A stretch of DNA of 64,000 bases from Burkholderiales bacterium Ga0077544 (GCA_001464355.1 LNEU01000029.1:23340-87339), one strand, 5' to 3'. Positions 1 through 9,958 are shown, counted from the stretch's first letter. Numbers and translations are program-made. The notes: a model not told the origin generated them from the letters alone.

Positions 1-241
1 GAACGATATTGATATCGAACATGCTTGCGAGAAGTCCTGTGCCTGCACCACCTGTCACGTGATTGTGCGCGAAGGATTCAATTCCTTGAACGAGGCTGGT
101 GAGACTGAAGAAGATTTGCTCGATAAAGCCTGGGGGCTGGAAGCGGCATCGCGCTTGTCGTGCCAGGCGATCGTGGCAGACGAAGATCTGGTGGTGGAAA
201 TCCCGCGCTACACGATCAACCACGCCAGCGAAAATCACTAA
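1..241 (+). CDS. fdx: 2Fe-2S ferredoxin of the ISC system, C-terminal part (5' end outside window)
   Basis: Adrenodoxin-type ferredoxin that supplies electrons for Fe-S cluster assembly by the ISC machinery in the cytoplasm. Reading from base 2, about 79 residues are present. Three cluster cysteines form C-x5-C-x2-C (codons at 26, 44 and 53) and the fourth lies in SRLSC near base 150. An extra Cys between the first two, as in E. coli Fdx, is also present. The tail EIPRYTINHA is typical of isc-linked ferredoxins rather than photosynthetic ones. iscX follows after 19 bases, so the rest of an isc/hsc operon is expected just upstream of the window. The only uncertainty is the missing N-terminus. 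Confidence 0.93.
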   Translation, partial: NDIDIEHACEKSCACTTCHVIVREGFNSLNEAGETEEDLLDKAWGLEAASRLSCQAIVADEDLVVEIPRYTINHASENH

Positions 242-260
242 AAATTTCTAGGAGCTTGCA

Positions 261-455
261 ATGAAATGGACAGATACCATCCGCATTGCGGAAGAGTTGA
301 ATGATAAATTTCCGGATATCGATCCGCTGACCATACGCTTCACCGATTTGCATAAGTGGGTATGCGAACTGGAAGATTTTGATGATGCACCGGATCGTTC
401 CGGTGAAAAAATTCTCGAAGCGATTCAACAGGCGTGGATAGAAGAAGCCGAATAA
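261..455 (+). CDS. iscX: Fe-S cluster assembly protein IscX
   Basis: Small acidic protein of 64 residues, the usual IscX length. In E. coli IscX binds the cysteine desulfurase IscS and iron and modulates cluster assembly on IscU. The N-terminal MKWTD, the central [13 protein letters not shown] and the acidic [17 protein letters not shown] segment are family hallmarks. An AGGAG site lies about 6 bases before the ATG. It is the last gene of the isc operon here: a strong hairpin terminator follows at 524-559 and the next gene is on the opposite strand. Confidence 0.95.
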   Translation: MKWTDTIRIAEELNDKFPDIDPLTIRFTDLHKWVCELEDFDDAPDRSGEKILEAIQQAWIEEAE

Positions 456-523
456 ATATCACCTACATAGTTCGAATAACTGTGACGTCAGAGTGATTTC
501 AGCTCAGGAACTGCTGCAAAAAT

Positions 524-559
524 AAAAAAGGGAGCGGCAAACTTGCCGCTCCCTTTTTT
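524..559. terminator. Bidirectional rho-independent terminator between iscX and the glycine-zipper gene
   Basis: The arms GGGAGCGGC (530-538) and GCCGCTCCC (545-553) enclose a 6-base loop. A run of six A precedes and six T follow, so the hairpin can stop transcription from both sides. It sits between two convergent genes. Confidence 0.9.
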
Positions 560-573
560 GTGTCGGTTTTTAC

Positions 574-1218
574 TTAACGTGCGCGTAAATAACCATCTAC
601 TACACGAACACGATCACCTGTGCTCCAGTTAGGTTGCTTGTCATACGGGAAGGTCCGCATTTTGCCATCTTCCATGCGCACATTAACTTCATACGTAGCT
701 TGCGTGCGCGTGCGCTTCTCGATTTCGTTGCCAGCAAAACCGCCGCCTACCGCACCGGCAACGGTTGCCAGCGTTTTACCACTGCCCCCGCCGATTTGGT
801 TTCCCAGCAAGCCGCCAACTACTGCACCACCAACCACACCAACGCCGCTTGGTTTTGCTTGAGTTTGTACTGAACGCACCGATTCAATGCGACCACAGTC
901 GTAGCAGATTTGTGCCTGTGCGACCTTGGTATCAGCTTGGCGTTTGGCTTGATTGTCGGCCTTGCGTGCCGCAGCCTGGCGTTCATCGGCTTCTTTGCGC
1001 GCCTGGTTTGCTTTATCTTCTGCTGCTTTGGCGGCTGCAGCTTTATCTGCAGCTTCCTTTTCCAGCGCAACGATGGCCTCTTTTTGAGAGCCTTCACTAT
1101 TTGAGTTTGGCAGCATGCCGGTCATGGCCGCTACACCGACCAGACTGACGAGCAGTACACCGACGGCAGCTGCAGCAATAAGGGGATGAATACGTTTTGA
1201 ATTATTGTTAGTTTCCAT
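574..1218 (-). CDS. Membrane-anchored glycine-zipper 2TM protein
   Basis: Protein of 214 residues from ATG 1218. The open frame extends 9 codons further, but GGAGG sits 4 bases before this ATG. Order of parts: a single N-terminal membrane segment (residues ~14-33), an Ala/Lys/Glu-rich stretch likely to be a long helix or coiled coil (~45-95), a Cys pair (CYDCG), and a C-terminal glycine-zipper segment with GGAVVGGLLGNQIGGG and GAVGGGFAGNEIEK. This last block resembles the SlyB/PcpY-type 2TM glycine zipper of envelope proteins. It has no lipobox, so it is held by the N-terminal helix rather than by lipid. Function is unknown; an envelope-integrity role is inferred from the domain. Confidence 0.8.
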   Translation of the reverse strand: METNNNSKRIHPLIAAAAVGVLLVSLVGVAAMTGMLPNSNSEGSQKEAIVALEKEAADKAAAAKAAEDKANQARKEADERQAAARKADNQAKRQADTKVAQAQICYDCGRIESVRSVQTQAKPSGVGVVGGAVVGGLLGNQIGGGSGKTLATVAGAVGGGFAGNEIEKRTRTQATYEVNVRMEDGKMRTFPYDKQPNWSTGDRVRVVDGYLRAR

Positions 1219-1363
1219 AAATCCTCCGGGTGTGGATATTTCCACGGTTTGTTTGTGTGGATGAAGTATTGATCCACTTGAATCAAATAAAAAGCTTAAA
1301 CCTGTGTCAGATGTAAGCTGATGTAACTATGACTGTGTCTGAGAGCAATTAGTTGCCCAAATA

Positions 1364-1392
1364 GAAAAAGGACTGTCTGGACAGTCCTTTTA
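1364..1392 (-). terminator. Terminator of the prfB-lysS transcript
   Basis: The stem AAAAGGACTGTC / GACAGTCCTTTT has a very short loop, and on the minus strand a T-rich stretch follows. It lies 36 bases beyond the lysS stop codon. Confidence 0.8.
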
Positions 1393-1427
1393 TTTGCATT
1401 TGGCTAGAATTGTTTCTATTTCGAAAC

Positions 1428-2963
1428 TTAATCTTCTCGGCGCAGATGTGGGAATAGCAATACGTCGCGAATATTTGGCGAGTCGGTGATGATCATCATC
1501 AGGCGGTCAATGCCGATACCGCAACCACCGGCTGGCGGCATGCCGTATTCGAGTGCGCGAATATAGTCGGCGTCGTAAAACATTGCTTCTTCGTCGCCGG
1601 CATCTTTTGCTGCGACCTGTGCCTGGAAGCGCGCGGCCTGATCTTCCGCATCGTTCAACTCCGAGAAGCCATTGGCAATTTCGCGACCGACCATGAACAA
1701 TTCAAAGCGCTCGGTGATGCCGGCTACGGTATCCGAGGCGCGTGCCAGCGGCGATACTTCAACCGGGTAATCGATGATGTAGGTCGGTTCCCACAATTGC
1801 GCCTCTGCGGTTTCTTCAAACAGTCCGAGTTGCAATGCGCCCAGGCCGGAATGCGCATGTGGTTTGACGCCAAACTTCAGCAATTCTTTCTTGATGAACT
1901 CTGCGTCGTTGAGTTGTTCTGCCGTGTAACCGGGTGCGTATTTGTTGATCGCTTCAACAATGGTCAAACGATGGAATGGTTTGGCCAGATCCAGTTCACG
2001 ACCGCCGTAGGTCAACGTTGCTGTACCGTGCGCATCGATCGCCGCCTGACGAATCACTGCTTCGGTGAAGTCCATCAGCCATTTGTAATCGGTGTACGCC
2101 GCATAGAATTCCATCATCGTGAATTCTGGATTGTGACGTATCGATACGCCTTCATTGCGGAAGTTGCGGTTGATCTCGAACACGCGATCGAAGCCGCCTA
2201 CCACCAGACGCTTCAGATACAACTCAGGCGCAATACGCAGGAACATTTGCATATCGAGCGCATTGTGATGCGTGGTGAAAGGCTTGGCCGCCGCACCACC
2301 GGGAATCGTGTGCAGCATCGGCGTTTCGACTTCCATGAATTCATTCTTTTCCATGAAACGACGGATGGACGAAATCGCAGCAGTACGCGCCTTGAAGGTA
2401 CGGCGCGTGTCTTCGTTCATGATCAGATCGACATAACGCTGACGGTATTTGGTTTCCTGATCGGCCAGACCATGGAATTTATCCGGCAATGGACGCAGCG
2501 ATTTGGTGATCAGGCGCAGTTCGGACACCTTGATGGTCAGTTCATCGGTCTTGGTTTTGAACAAAGTCCCACTGACACCGAGGATGTCGCCCAGATCGTA
2601 ATGATGCAGTGCTGCCATCGCCGCTTCGCCAGTCAAATCCAAAGTCGCATAGATCTGAATACGACCATCAGCTTTCGGGCCGGACGCATCCTGCAAGGTT
2701 GCGAATGCCGCTTTCTTGCCGGCTTCACGTTTCAACATCATGCGGCCTGCCAGTACTACCGTGACAGGTTCCGCTTCCAGTTCTTCGCGTGTCTTGCTGG
2801 CGTATTTTTCCTGCAAGTCGGCCGCCTTGTGTTGCGGACGGAAGTCGTTCGGGAAGGCGACGCCTTGCTCGCGCAATGCGCTCAACTTGGCGCGACGCTC
2901 AGCGATGATTTTGTTTTCGTCTATCGGTAGCGATGCTGCGGCGTCGTCGTTATGCGTAGTCAT
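1428..2963 (-). CDS. lysS: Lysyl-tRNA synthetase, class II
   Basis: Charges tRNA-Lys with lysine in the cytoplasm. The protein has 511 residues, the usual class II LysRS size. An N-terminal OB-fold anticodon-binding domain (~70-165) is followed by the class II catalytic core. Motif 2 is seen as [16 protein letters not shown] and motif 3 as [11 protein letters not shown] near the C-terminus. The [10 protein letters not shown] segment joining the two domains is conserved. It lies 57 bases downstream of prfB on the same strand. The prfB-lysS order is widespread in gamma- and betaproteobacteria, and the two are probably co-transcribed. Confidence 0.97.
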   Translation of the reverse strand: MTTHNDDAAASLPIDENKIIAERRAKLSALREQGVAFPNDFRPQHKAADLQEKYASKTREELEAEPVTVVLAGRMMLKREAGKKAAFATLQDASGPKADGRIQIYATLDLTGEAAMAALHHYDLGDILGVSGTLFKTKTDELTIKVSELRLITKSLRPLPDKFHGLADQETKYRQRYVDLIMNEDTRRTFKARTAAISSIRRFMEKNEFMEVETPMLHTIPGGAAAKPFTTHHNALDMQMFLRIAPELYLKRLVVGGFDRVFEINRNFRNEGVSIRHNPEFTMMEFYAAYTDYKWLMDFTEAVIRQAAIDAHGTATLTYGGRELDLAKPFHRLTIVEAINKYAPGYTAEQLNDAEFIKKELLKFGVKPHAHSGLGALQLGLFEETAEAQLWEPTYIIDYPVEVSPLARASDTVAGITERFELFMVGREIANGFSELNDAEDQAARFQAQVAAKDAGDEEAMFYDADYIRALEYGMPPAGGCGIGIDRLMMIITDSPNIRDVLLFPHLRRED

Positions 2964-3020
2964 GGGAACAATCTGTTAAGTAAATGCGATTAAAAATTAA
3001 GCAGTGGCGATGAAGAGCGC

Positions 3021-4125
3021 TTATACGCCTTGTTTCAGTGATGCAGCAATGAAGTCGTCCAGATCGCCATCCAGCACGGCCTTGGTATTGCCGGTCTCGA
3101 AGCTGGTGCGCAAATCCTTGATGCGCGATTGATCCAGCACGTAGGAACGGATTTGATGACCCCAGCCGACATCGGTTTTGGAATCTTCCAGCTTTTGCTG
3201 TTCGCTCATGCGATTCCGCATTTCCAGTTCAAACAGCTTGGCTTTCAGCATGTCCCAGGCTTCCGCCTTGTTGCGATGCTGTGAACGGTCGTTCTGACAC
3301 TGCACAACAATACCGGATGGACCATGCGTCAGACGCACCGCAGAATCGGTTTTATTAATATGCTGACCACCGGCACCGGACGCACGATAGGTATCAATAC
3401 GCACGTCGGCAGGATTGATGTCGATCTCGATAGAGTCATCGACTTCCGGATACACAAACAGGCTGGAGAACGACGTGTGGCGACCGTTGGCAGAATCGAA
3501 TGGTGATTTGCGGACCAGACGATGTACACCGGTTTCTGTGCGCAGCAGGCCATAGGCGTATTCGCCTTCGACTTTCAACGTGGCAGTTTTGATACCGGCG
3601 ACCTCGCCATCCGATTGTTCCAGAATTTCAACCTTGAAGCCCTTGCGTTCGCAATAGCGCAAATACTGACGCAACAACATCGATGCCCAATCCTGCGCTT
3701 CGGTACCACCAGCACCCGCTTGAATGTCGATAAAGCAGTTGTTGGCATCCATCGGGCCACTGAACATGCGGCGGAATTCCATGCCTTCGACGATCTTGAG
3801 CAATTCTTGCGTATCGGCTTCAATCGCGGCGACAGTGTCTTCGTCTTTTTCTTCGCGCGCCATCTCAAACAAATCCTGTGCATCTTTCAGCTCAGCATCG
3901 ACTTTAATAATGGTATGCACGATCGCTTCCAGCGATTTCTTTTCTTTGCCCAGATCCTGGGCGCGTTTTGGATCGTCCCAGACTTTCGGGTCTTCCAGTT
4001 CGCCGTTGACTTGGTCTAGTTTCTCTGACTTGATATCGAAGTCAAAGATACCTCCGAAGTTCGGTCGCGCGAGTCGTGAGATCGGCGAGCAGGGATTCGA
4101 GGGAATTGAGGCGTTCGGCTTCCAT
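3021..4125 (-). CDS. prfB: Peptide chain release factor 2, expressed through a +1 programmed frameshift
   Basis: RF2 releases peptides at UGA and UAA codons. The gene starts at ATG 4125, and the first 27 codons end in ...RYL followed by an in-frame TGA (4044-4042). The bases read CGGAGG TAT CTT TGA C, the classical RF2 recoding site with an internal Shine-Dalgarno and the CTT slip codon. Skipping the T at 4044 opens the frame to 3021 and gives 367 residues, the normal RF2 length. SPF (~207-209) reads the stop codon and GGQ (~252-254) catalyses release. The residue before SGAGGQ is Ala, as in most bacteria, not Thr as in E. coli K-12. An annotation beginning at the internal ATG 3920 would lose 68 residues. 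Confidence 0.96.
4042..4058 (-). promoter_or_regulatory. RF2 autoregulatory recoding site (SD-like + CTT TGA C)
   Basis: The minus strand reads CGGAGGTATCTTTGAC. The internal Shine-Dalgarno lies just before the slippery CTT codon, and the UGA is followed by C, the weakest termination context. When RF2 is scarce the ribosome pauses at UGA and shifts +1, so the level of RF2 sets its own synthesis. The sequence match to the established mechanism is nearly exact. Confidence 0.95.
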
Positions 4126-4268
4126 AGTATTTTCTTTTGCGGTAAAACCGGACATTATACGCGAGCTGCACCTTGCTTTTAAGACGTTTCAAGCGGCTTG
4201 CCTGGACATGCATTTTGGGGCACTTTTACAGTCTTCTTCAGCTGGAATTTATTCAAGGGGAAATAAAT

Positions 4269-4994
4269 ATGGCGCGATCGCGACTTGCTTGCGGAGTACT
4301 TTGCATGTGCGCGGTACTGGCTGGATGTGCTGCCACGCCAGCACCGCGCGGGGAAGTCAAGGGGATGTCGACTAGCGGCAAGGAAATGGCGCAATCCGAT
4401 ACAAATCGCATCGCCACCATAGGTATGCGCGACAATCTGGAGAGTCTTTATCTGTTGATGGACAAGCTGTACAGACGTAATCCTGCTGAATGGAAAAAGA
4501 CTGCTGCAACTCGCGAAGAAGCTATCAAACGGGTGCGGGATGCAATCGAGCTGCGGAAACCTTGGCCGGGCTTGCAGGGGCAGCGCGATATCAAGGCTTT
4601 ATCGCTGGCACTGACCTCGGATTTCAGCGGTGACCGGGTGGCGGCGTTTATCTACGCAGCTAGTGACATGATCATTGTTGCGCATGGTGGCAAGACGGAA
4701 TTCTTCCTGATCGATAGTCTGGATGCCCAACATCTTTATAACTCCGCGCGCAATATTGAAATTGCCGTTTGGTTGATGGGGAGCCGTCGCGATGCGACTG
4801 GCAAGGTGTTACTGCTGTCCGACGATATCAGTGAAAACGGACGTAATCTAAGCTTCGAACGGGAGTTCGGAAAAATCGTCGGGAGGCTCGATTTGCTGGC
4901 CGCATTTGTTACTGAAAAATACCGGCGTGCCGGTATCACCTATGTGCAAAGCCTGGTCGGTGGCTCGTTTCTACAATTTTTACCAGTACGTTAA
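4269..4994 (+). CDS. Predicted lipoprotein of unknown function
   Basis: 241 residues from ATG 4269, with GGGG about 8 bases upstream. The open frame extends further upstream, but this start places a signal peptide correctly. That signal peptide (MARSRL, hydrophobic core) ends in the lipobox LAGC, so the mature protein begins with a lipidated Cys at about residue 20. The rest has no domain I recognise: charged helical segments (~50-100) and two hydrophobic beta-like stretches, VAAFIYAASDMIIVAHGG and ITYVQSLVGGSFLQFLP. Asp follows the lipidated Cys nowhere nearby, so outer-membrane sorting by Lol is expected. It is convergent with recJ with only 21 bases between the stop codons. Homologues seem to exist in related betaproteobacteria, but I recall no function. 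Confidence 0.75.
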   Translation: MARSRLACGVLCMCAVLAGCAATPAPRGEVKGMSTSGKEMAQSDTNRIATIGMRDNLESLYLLMDKLYRRNPAEWKKTAATREEAIKRVRDAIELRKPWPGLQGQRDIKALSLALTSDFSGDRVAAFIYAASDMIIVAHGGKTEFFLIDSLDAQHLYNSARNIEIAVWLMGSRRDATGKVLLLSDDISENGRNLSFEREFGKIVGRLDLLAAFVTEKYRRAGITYVQSLVGGSFLQFLPVR

Positions 4995-5015
4995 AGCAGG
5001 CATTTCACAGGTTTT

Positions 5016-6713
5016 TTACTCAGCAGCTTCAGCGTGTTCGACCAGCAATTGTACGCGCGTTCTGCCATTGAATTCATTGGCATCCAGACGGTAGGCGACT
5101 TTGGCGCGGCCCGGTAAAGAATCGATGTGACCAAACCAGATCGCATCGTAGCTCACGCCATCTTTTTCCAGCGTCAATTTCAGGTGCCGCTCCTTCAGAA
5201 TGCGCTGGCTAACCACGCGGAACTCATCACAGAACAGCGGCGGCGCAAACCCTTGACCCCACACCTGTGCTTCCATCAACTCAATGAATTGTGTGGTGAA
5301 GTAGGCTGATTCGAGCGGGCCGTCTGTTTCGATCACGCGCTCAAGTTGATTCTGGTTCAACCAATCCTTGCCTACCGCTTCAAAAGCTTGCGTGAATGCG
5401 TCCAGCGCATCAGCGCGTATCGTCAAGCCAGCGGCCATTGCGTGTCCGCCAAATTTATCGATCAAGGTAGGCGCATGTTTGGATACCAGATCCAGCGCGT
5501 CGCGCAAATGGAAGCCGGCAATCGAACGACCCGAACCCTTGATCCAGCCATCGCCGGCATCGGCAAAAGTGATGGTCGGACGATAGAACTTGTCTTTCAA
5601 GCGGGATGCGACAATTCCGATCACGCCTTGGTGCCAACTGGCGTCAAACACGCTAATGGTGGTTTTGTTTTGAGGATCAAAATTATCGAGTAATAGCAGG
5701 GCGGTTTCCTGCATGTCGGCTTCGATCGTGCGACGTTCACGATTGATTTCATCGAGTTGCTGGGCAATTGCCCAGGCACGGCCTTCATCGTCGGTGGTCA
5801 AGCATTCAATGCCGAGTGACATATCCGACAGGCGTCCTGCTGCGTTCAAGCGTGGCCCCAAAGCAAAGCCTAGATCAAATGGCGAGGCACGTCGTGCTTC
5901 GCGTCCGGCTGCGCGGAACAGCGCAGCAATGCCAGGATGCATGCGACCAGCACGCATGCGCTTCAAACCTTGCGCCACCAGGATGCGATTGTTGGCGTCG
6001 AGTTTGACGACGTCGGCTACGGTGCCGAGTGCGACCAGATCGAGCAATGTATCCAGCTTGGGTTGGTTTTGCGCGTCGAAGATGCCGCGCTTGCGCATTT
6101 CCGCACGCAAGGCCAACAGTACGTAAAACATTACGCCTACGCCAGCCAGATTCTTGCTGGGGAAGCCGCAATCCGGCTGATTCGGATTGACGATGACGCG
6201 GGCCGCCGGCAAGGTGTCGGCCGGCAAATGGTGGTCGGTAACGACGACGTCGATGCCGCGTCGATTGGCTTCTGCCACGCCGTCTATGCTGGCGATGCCG
6301 TTATCGACGGTAACGATGATGTCTGGTGATTTTTCGCGGACGGCGAGGGCGACGATTTCTGGCGTCAGGCCGTAGCCGTATTCAAAGCGATTCGGTACGA
6401 TGAAATCGACAATCGCGCCCATGGAACGCAGGCCACGCAAAGCGACTGCGCAAGCCGTCGCGCCGTCGCAATCGTAATCGGCGACGATCACCAGTTTCTT
6501 TTTGTCGGCAATCGCATCCGCCAAAAAAACGGCGGCGACGTCAATATGCAGCAAGCCCGGAGGTGGAAGCAGTGAAGTCAGGTCGCTGGCCAATTCCTTT
6601 AGATCAAGCAAGCCGCGCGCAGCGTACAAGCGGGCCATGACAGGGTGCACACCGCTTTGGCGCATGCGCTCCGCGTCGCGAAACGGGTAAGGTCTAGTGG
6701 CGATACGGGTCAT
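5016..6713 (-). CDS. recJ: Single-stranded-DNA-specific 5'-3' exonuclease RecJ
   Basis: Degrades single-stranded DNA 5' to 3' in mismatch repair, recombination and base-excision repair. The 565 residues match the family. The DHH phosphoesterase core shows ADYDCDG (DxD at ~79-83), a VDNG motif and the signature DHH at ~160-162. The DHHA1 domain carries GGHAMAAG near residue 415, and an OB-like domain ends the protein. Its ATG overlaps the stop of the upstream gene as ATGA, so translation is probably coupled to that RpfE-like protein. mutS lies ~26 kb away and is not part of this unit. Confidence 0.96.
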   Translation of the reverse strand: MTRIATRPYPFRDAERMRQSGVHPVMARLYAARGLLDLKELASDLTSLLPPPGLLHIDVAAVFLADAIADKKKLVIVADYDCDGATACAVALRGLRSMGAIVDFIVPNRFEYGYGLTPEIVALAVREKSPDIIVTVDNGIASIDGVAEANRRGIDVVVTDHHLPADTLPAARVIVNPNQPDCGFPSKNLAGVGVMFYVLLALRAEMRKRGIFDAQNQPKLDTLLDLVALGTVADVVKLDANNRILVAQGLKRMRAGRMHPGIAALFRAAGREARRASPFDLGFALGPRLNAAGRLSDMSLGIECLTTDDEGRAWAIAQQLDEINRERRTIEADMQETALLLLDNFDPQNKTTISVFDASWHQGVIGIVASRLKDKFYRPTITFADAGDGWIKGSGRSIAGFHLRDALDLVSKHAPTLIDKFGGHAMAAGLTIRADALDAFTQAFEAVGKDWLNQNQLERVIETDGPLESAYFTTQFIELMEAQVWGQGFAPPLFCDEFRVVSQRILKERHLKLTLEKDGVSYDAIWFGHIDSLPGRAKVAYRLDANEFNGRTRVQLLVEHAEAAE

Positions 6714-7765
6714 GATGCAAGACGTGCCAGCGACGGCTTAGACCAGAATTTACGCAACGATGATTTGCTGATGGTGTAGGTGGAGCAAGCGGTGTTGTGG
6801 CTGATCGTGATTGCCAGTTTATCGAGGCGGCCTTCCTGCAATGCCTTCAGCAATGGCTCAAACCAAAGTGCTTCCATAGCCTGAAAGCGCATCAGCCATT
6901 CCGACCAATCGCCGGCTAATGCTGGCTCGATTAGGTTGTGCAGAACCAGCAAACCGTGCTGCGGTTTTTCATTCAAGATATCGGGCGCTGAGTTGATGGC
7001 AATCTGCTTAGCTGCTAAGGCGGCAAAAGGTTTCCGTGTATCTGAAAAAACGAATACTTCTTCAAATTTTGTATCTGCGTTTGAAGTTTTTTGGGCTTCT
7101 GCGCCACCCGATAACCATACCGAATTGATCGGCTTCAGGCCACGCGCTTCGCGTTCATCGTTGATTGCGTGCCCATGCCAATGCATCTGGATTTCATTTT
7201 GCAGGCGACGCCAGTCACGCTCATGCGGCCCTTTAGGCATCCAGATATCGATGTTGTGACCGCAGGCTGCATCTGACGTGGATGTTTGCAGAGAGTGCCA
7301 TTCATCCGCTCGCATGAACCAGGTTTGCGCATCGCCGTACACCAATGTTTTGCCGACTTCTGCAAACAAGGGCTGCACGATATCGAACAGTGCTCGCGCA
7401 TCAGATTCGGTCAATTGCAATTGACGTGGGTCGGTCAAGACCAGATGGTCGCGTGAAATGTGCAGATGCACCGGTTGCAAAATGAACCAGGTGCCTGTTT
7501 CGGCCGGCAAATTAAAGCTGCGCATGACGTTGGTCGCAATTGCCGGGCTGTTGCCAAAATCGCTGGTGGCACTAGCGTCGAACTGGCGAGCCAGCCAGTA
7601 TTCATGTGGCAAGGCACGAGCGAAACCATCGGAGGACTGCTGTGCAGAGCGGCTGGAGCGGGCTAGCAGCATCGCAAACGATGGCATTTTCAGTTCGCGC
7701 AACAGGTCGCGCGCCAGTTCGGCAGGCGGCATCGCAAATGGTAAAAGAAGTTCAAGTTGAGTCAT
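6710..7765 (-). CDS. Conserved hypothetical protein coupled to recJ (RpfE-like)
   Basis: 351 residues if started at the second Met (ATG 7765, MTQLELLLPF); an ATG six codons upstream (7783) is also possible, and neither has a clear ribosome site. The sequence is rich in Trp and His, has no signal peptide or membrane segment, and shows no Walker, zinc or hydrolase motif that I can name. Repeated WL/HLH-type segments are conserved in betaproteobacterial relatives. In Xanthomonas the regulatory gene rpfE sits beside recJ near lysS and prfB (from memory), and the same neighbours occur here, so RpfE family membership is likely. Such proteins are sometimes labelled phosphoglycerate mutase, which I cannot confirm from motifs. 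The function is unknown. Confidence 0.65.
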   Translation of the reverse strand: MTQLELLLPFAMPPAELARDLLRELKMPSFAMLLARSSRSAQQSSDGFARALPHEYWLARQFDASATSDFGNSPAIATNVMRSFNLPAETGTWFILQPVHLHISRDHLVLTDPRQLQLTESDARALFDIVQPLFAEVGKTLVYGDAQTWFMRADEWHSLQTSTSDAACGHNIDIWMPKGPHERDWRRLQNEIQMHWHGHAINDEREARGLKPINSVWLSGGAEAQKTSNADTKFEEVFVFSDTRKPFAALAAKQIAINSAPDILNEKPQHGLLVLHNLIEPALAGDWSEWLMRFQAMEALWFEPLLKALQEGRLDKLAITISHNTACSTYTISKSSLRKFWSKPSLARLAS

Positions 7766-7998
7766 GCCGCGATTGTAGGTCAATTGCGCCTATTGCTGGC
7801 GGTGATATCGCTGGTTCGCTGGGCGAGCAGCGACAATCAGCGCAACAATATTTGTTGGGCTGAGGGAACGTTCGCAGTGCGCTGCTACTCAATGATGGGC
7901 ACTAGCACGCGGGTAATTAGAACGGCGGTTTTCTCTTTTGTACTTTGCTGACAGTCTGGAATGTATGGCAAACTGCGTGCTGCATTCAGGAGCCTTCA

Positions 7999-9264
7999 TT
8001 GAGCATTATAAAAAATCTATCTTTCGAGTGGCTGGTCGGCATACGTTATACGCGTGCCGGCAAACGCAGTGGCCGCAATAGCTTCATCTCATTCATTTCA
8101 CTGATTTCCATGGCCGGTATTGCGCTGGGTGTGGCGGCGTTGATCGTTGTGCTGTCGGTGATGAACGGTTTTCAAAAAGAAGTACGCGATCGCATGTTGT
8201 CGGTGCTGTCGCATATCGAAATCTTTGAGCCGCAAGGTGCATTGCCGGATTGGCAAAACACGGCACGCGAGGCATTCACCAACAAGGAAGTACTTGGCGC
8301 AGCGCCTTATGTCGATGCGCAAGCGATGATGACGCGTGACGAAACCCTGCGCGGCGTCGCCGTGCGCGGTGTATTGCCGGATCAGGAACCAAAAGTTTCG
8401 GACGTGGCTTCGCAAGTCAAATGGGGCAGCCTGAATGATTTGCGGGGCGGTGAGTTCAATATCGTGCTGGGTACTGAACTGGCACGCAGCATGAATGCGC
8501 AGCTTGGCGACAAGGTCACAATGATTGCGCCGCAAGGACAGGTTACACCTGCCGGTGTGATTCCGCGACTCAAGCAATTCACTTTGGTCGGCATCTTTGA
8601 TTCGGGACATTTTGAATACGACTCGACACTGGCGTTTATTCATATTGATGATGCGATGAAGATGTTCAAGCTGGGTGCGCCGTCCGGTTTGCGTTTGAAA
8701 ATTGAAGACATGCAGCGTGCACCGCAAGTCGCGCTGGATTTGTCGCGCACCTTGACTGGCGATGTATTGATACGTGACTGGTCGCGTCAGAATCGCAACT
8801 GGTTTGCTGCTGTGCAGACCGAGAAGCGCATGATGTTTATCATCCTGACGCTCATCATTGCCGTCGCCGCGTTCAATCTGGTTTCTACGCTGGTGATGAC
8901 AGTGACTGACAAGCAGGCAGACATTGCGATTCTCCGTACGCTAGGTGCATCGCCGGGATCAATCATGAAGATTTTCATGATTCAGGGCGCTTTGGTTGGT
9001 CTGGCTGGGACGGCAATCGGTGTCGGTGGTGGTGTGTTGATCGCATCCAATATCGACGTCATCGTGCCGTTTATCGAAAGACTCTTGCACGTGCAGTTCC
9101 TGCCTAAAGATATTTATCTGATCAGTTCATTACCGTCCGACTTGCGTTGGCCGGATGTGTGGACGATCGGCGGCGTGGCAGTTGTGTTGGCCTTCCTGGC
9201 GACGATTTACCCAAGCTGGTGGGCTGCCCGCGTAAAACCTGCGGAGGCATTGCGTTATGAGTGA
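7999..9264 (+). CDS. lolC: Lipoprotein-releasing ABC transporter permease LolC/LolE family
   Basis: Inner-membrane subunit that, with LolD, extracts outer-membrane lipoproteins and hands them to LolA. The best start is TTG 7999, giving 421 residues beginning [20 protein letters not shown], because AGGAG lies 6 bases upstream. The open frame upstream of it carries no family sequence. One membrane helix is near the N-terminus (~30-55), followed by a periplasmic MacB-like domain (~55-260) and three helices of an FtsX domain toward the C-terminus, with the conserved [20 protein letters not shown] loop that contacts LolD. The end overlaps lolD by 8 bases. No second permease gene is nearby, so a single LolF-type permease or a distant partner is possible. 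Confidence 0.92.
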   Translation: MSIIKNLSFEWLVGIRYTRAGKRSGRNSFISFISLISMAGIALGVAALIVVLSVMNGFQKEVRDRMLSVLSHIEIFEPQGALPDWQNTAREAFTNKEVLGAAPYVDAQAMMTRDETLRGVAVRGVLPDQEPKVSDVASQVKWGSLNDLRGGEFNIVLGTELARSMNAQLGDKVTMIAPQGQVTPAGVIPRLKQFTLVGIFDSGHFEYDSTLAFIHIDDAMKMFKLGAPSGLRLKIEDMQRAPQVALDLSRTLTGDVLIRDWSRQNRNWFAAVQTEKRMMFIILTLIIAVAAFNLVSTLVMTVTDKQADIAILRTLGASPGSIMKIFMIQGALVGLAGTAIGVGGGVLIASNIDVIVPFIERLLHVQFLPKDIYLISSLPSDLRWPDVWTIGGVAVVLAFLATIYPSWWAARVKPAEALRYE

Positions 9265-9958
9265 ACATGTATTGGCTTGCCGCGATCTTGCGAAGACGTT
9301 TACGCAAGGGAAATATGCGGTTGATGTACTGAAGGGCGTCAATCTCGATATCGTCAAAGGCGAACGGGTAGCTATCGTTGGTGCCTCCGGCTCGGGCAAA
9401 TCGACTTTGCTGCATTTGCTGGGCGGACTCGATACACCTAGTACAGGTTCAGTGACTTTGCTGAATCAGGATTTTGCCAGTCTGGATGAAAAGACGCGCG
9501 GTAATGTGCGCAATCGCTCGCTCGGTTTCGTTTATCAATTCCATCATCTGTTGCCTGAGTTTTCAGCATTGGATAATGTCGCCATGCCCTTGATGATACG
9601 TCGCGTACCACGTGCAGAAGCGCATGATGCAGCGCGTGCAATTCTGGCGCGTGTCGGTCTAGAGCATCGTGTGACGCACGTACCAGGTGAATTGTCTGGC
9701 GGCGAGCGTCAACGTGTCGCGCTGGCGCGTGCGTTGGTGACGCAACCTGCGTGCGTGCTGGCAGATGAACCTACCGGCAATCTGGATAGACATACGGCGC
9801 AAAAGACTTTCGATCTGATGCTTGAGTTGTCGCATACATTGGGTACGGCGTTTGTTATCGTCACACATGACGTTGAACTTGCGACGCATTGCGATCGCAT
9901 ATTGCGTTTGTCTGAAGACGGTTTGCAACCCTACAATGATGAGTTGCATCGCGCCTGA
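9257..9958 (+). CDS. lolD: Lipoprotein-releasing system ATP-binding protein LolD
   Basis: Cytoplasmic ATPase of the Lol exporter, 233 residues. The Walker A motif GASGSGKST is at ~42-50, the Q-loop in [17 protein letters not shown], the ABC signature [15 protein letters not shown] at ~143-155 and Walker [13 protein letters not shown] just after. The switch His lies in [14 protein letters not shown] is typical of LolD and separates it from MacB and FtsE. The start codon lies inside the last codons of lolC, so the two are translated together. Confidence 0.95.
   Translation: MSEHVLACRDLAKTFTQGKYAVDVLKGVNLDIVKGERVAIVGASGSGKSTLLHLLGGLDTPSTGSVTLLNQDFASLDEKTRGNVRNRSLGFVYQFHHLLPEFSALDNVAMPLMIRRVPRAEAHDAARAILARVGLEHRVTHVPGELSGGERQRVALARALVTQPACVLADEPTGNLDRHTAQKTFDLMLELSHTLGTAFVIVTHDVELATHCDRILRLSEDGLQPYNDELHRA

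Noticed and set aside
1797..2930. Long plus-strand open frame of 377 codons opposite lysS
   Set aside because: It lies wholly antisense to a well-supported gene, has no family resemblance, and its composition follows the lysS codons.
3021..4125. prfB as a pseudogene because of the in-frame TGA at 4044-4042
   Set aside because: The stop sits exactly in the RF2 recoding context, and the +1 frame continues to a full-length, intact RF2.
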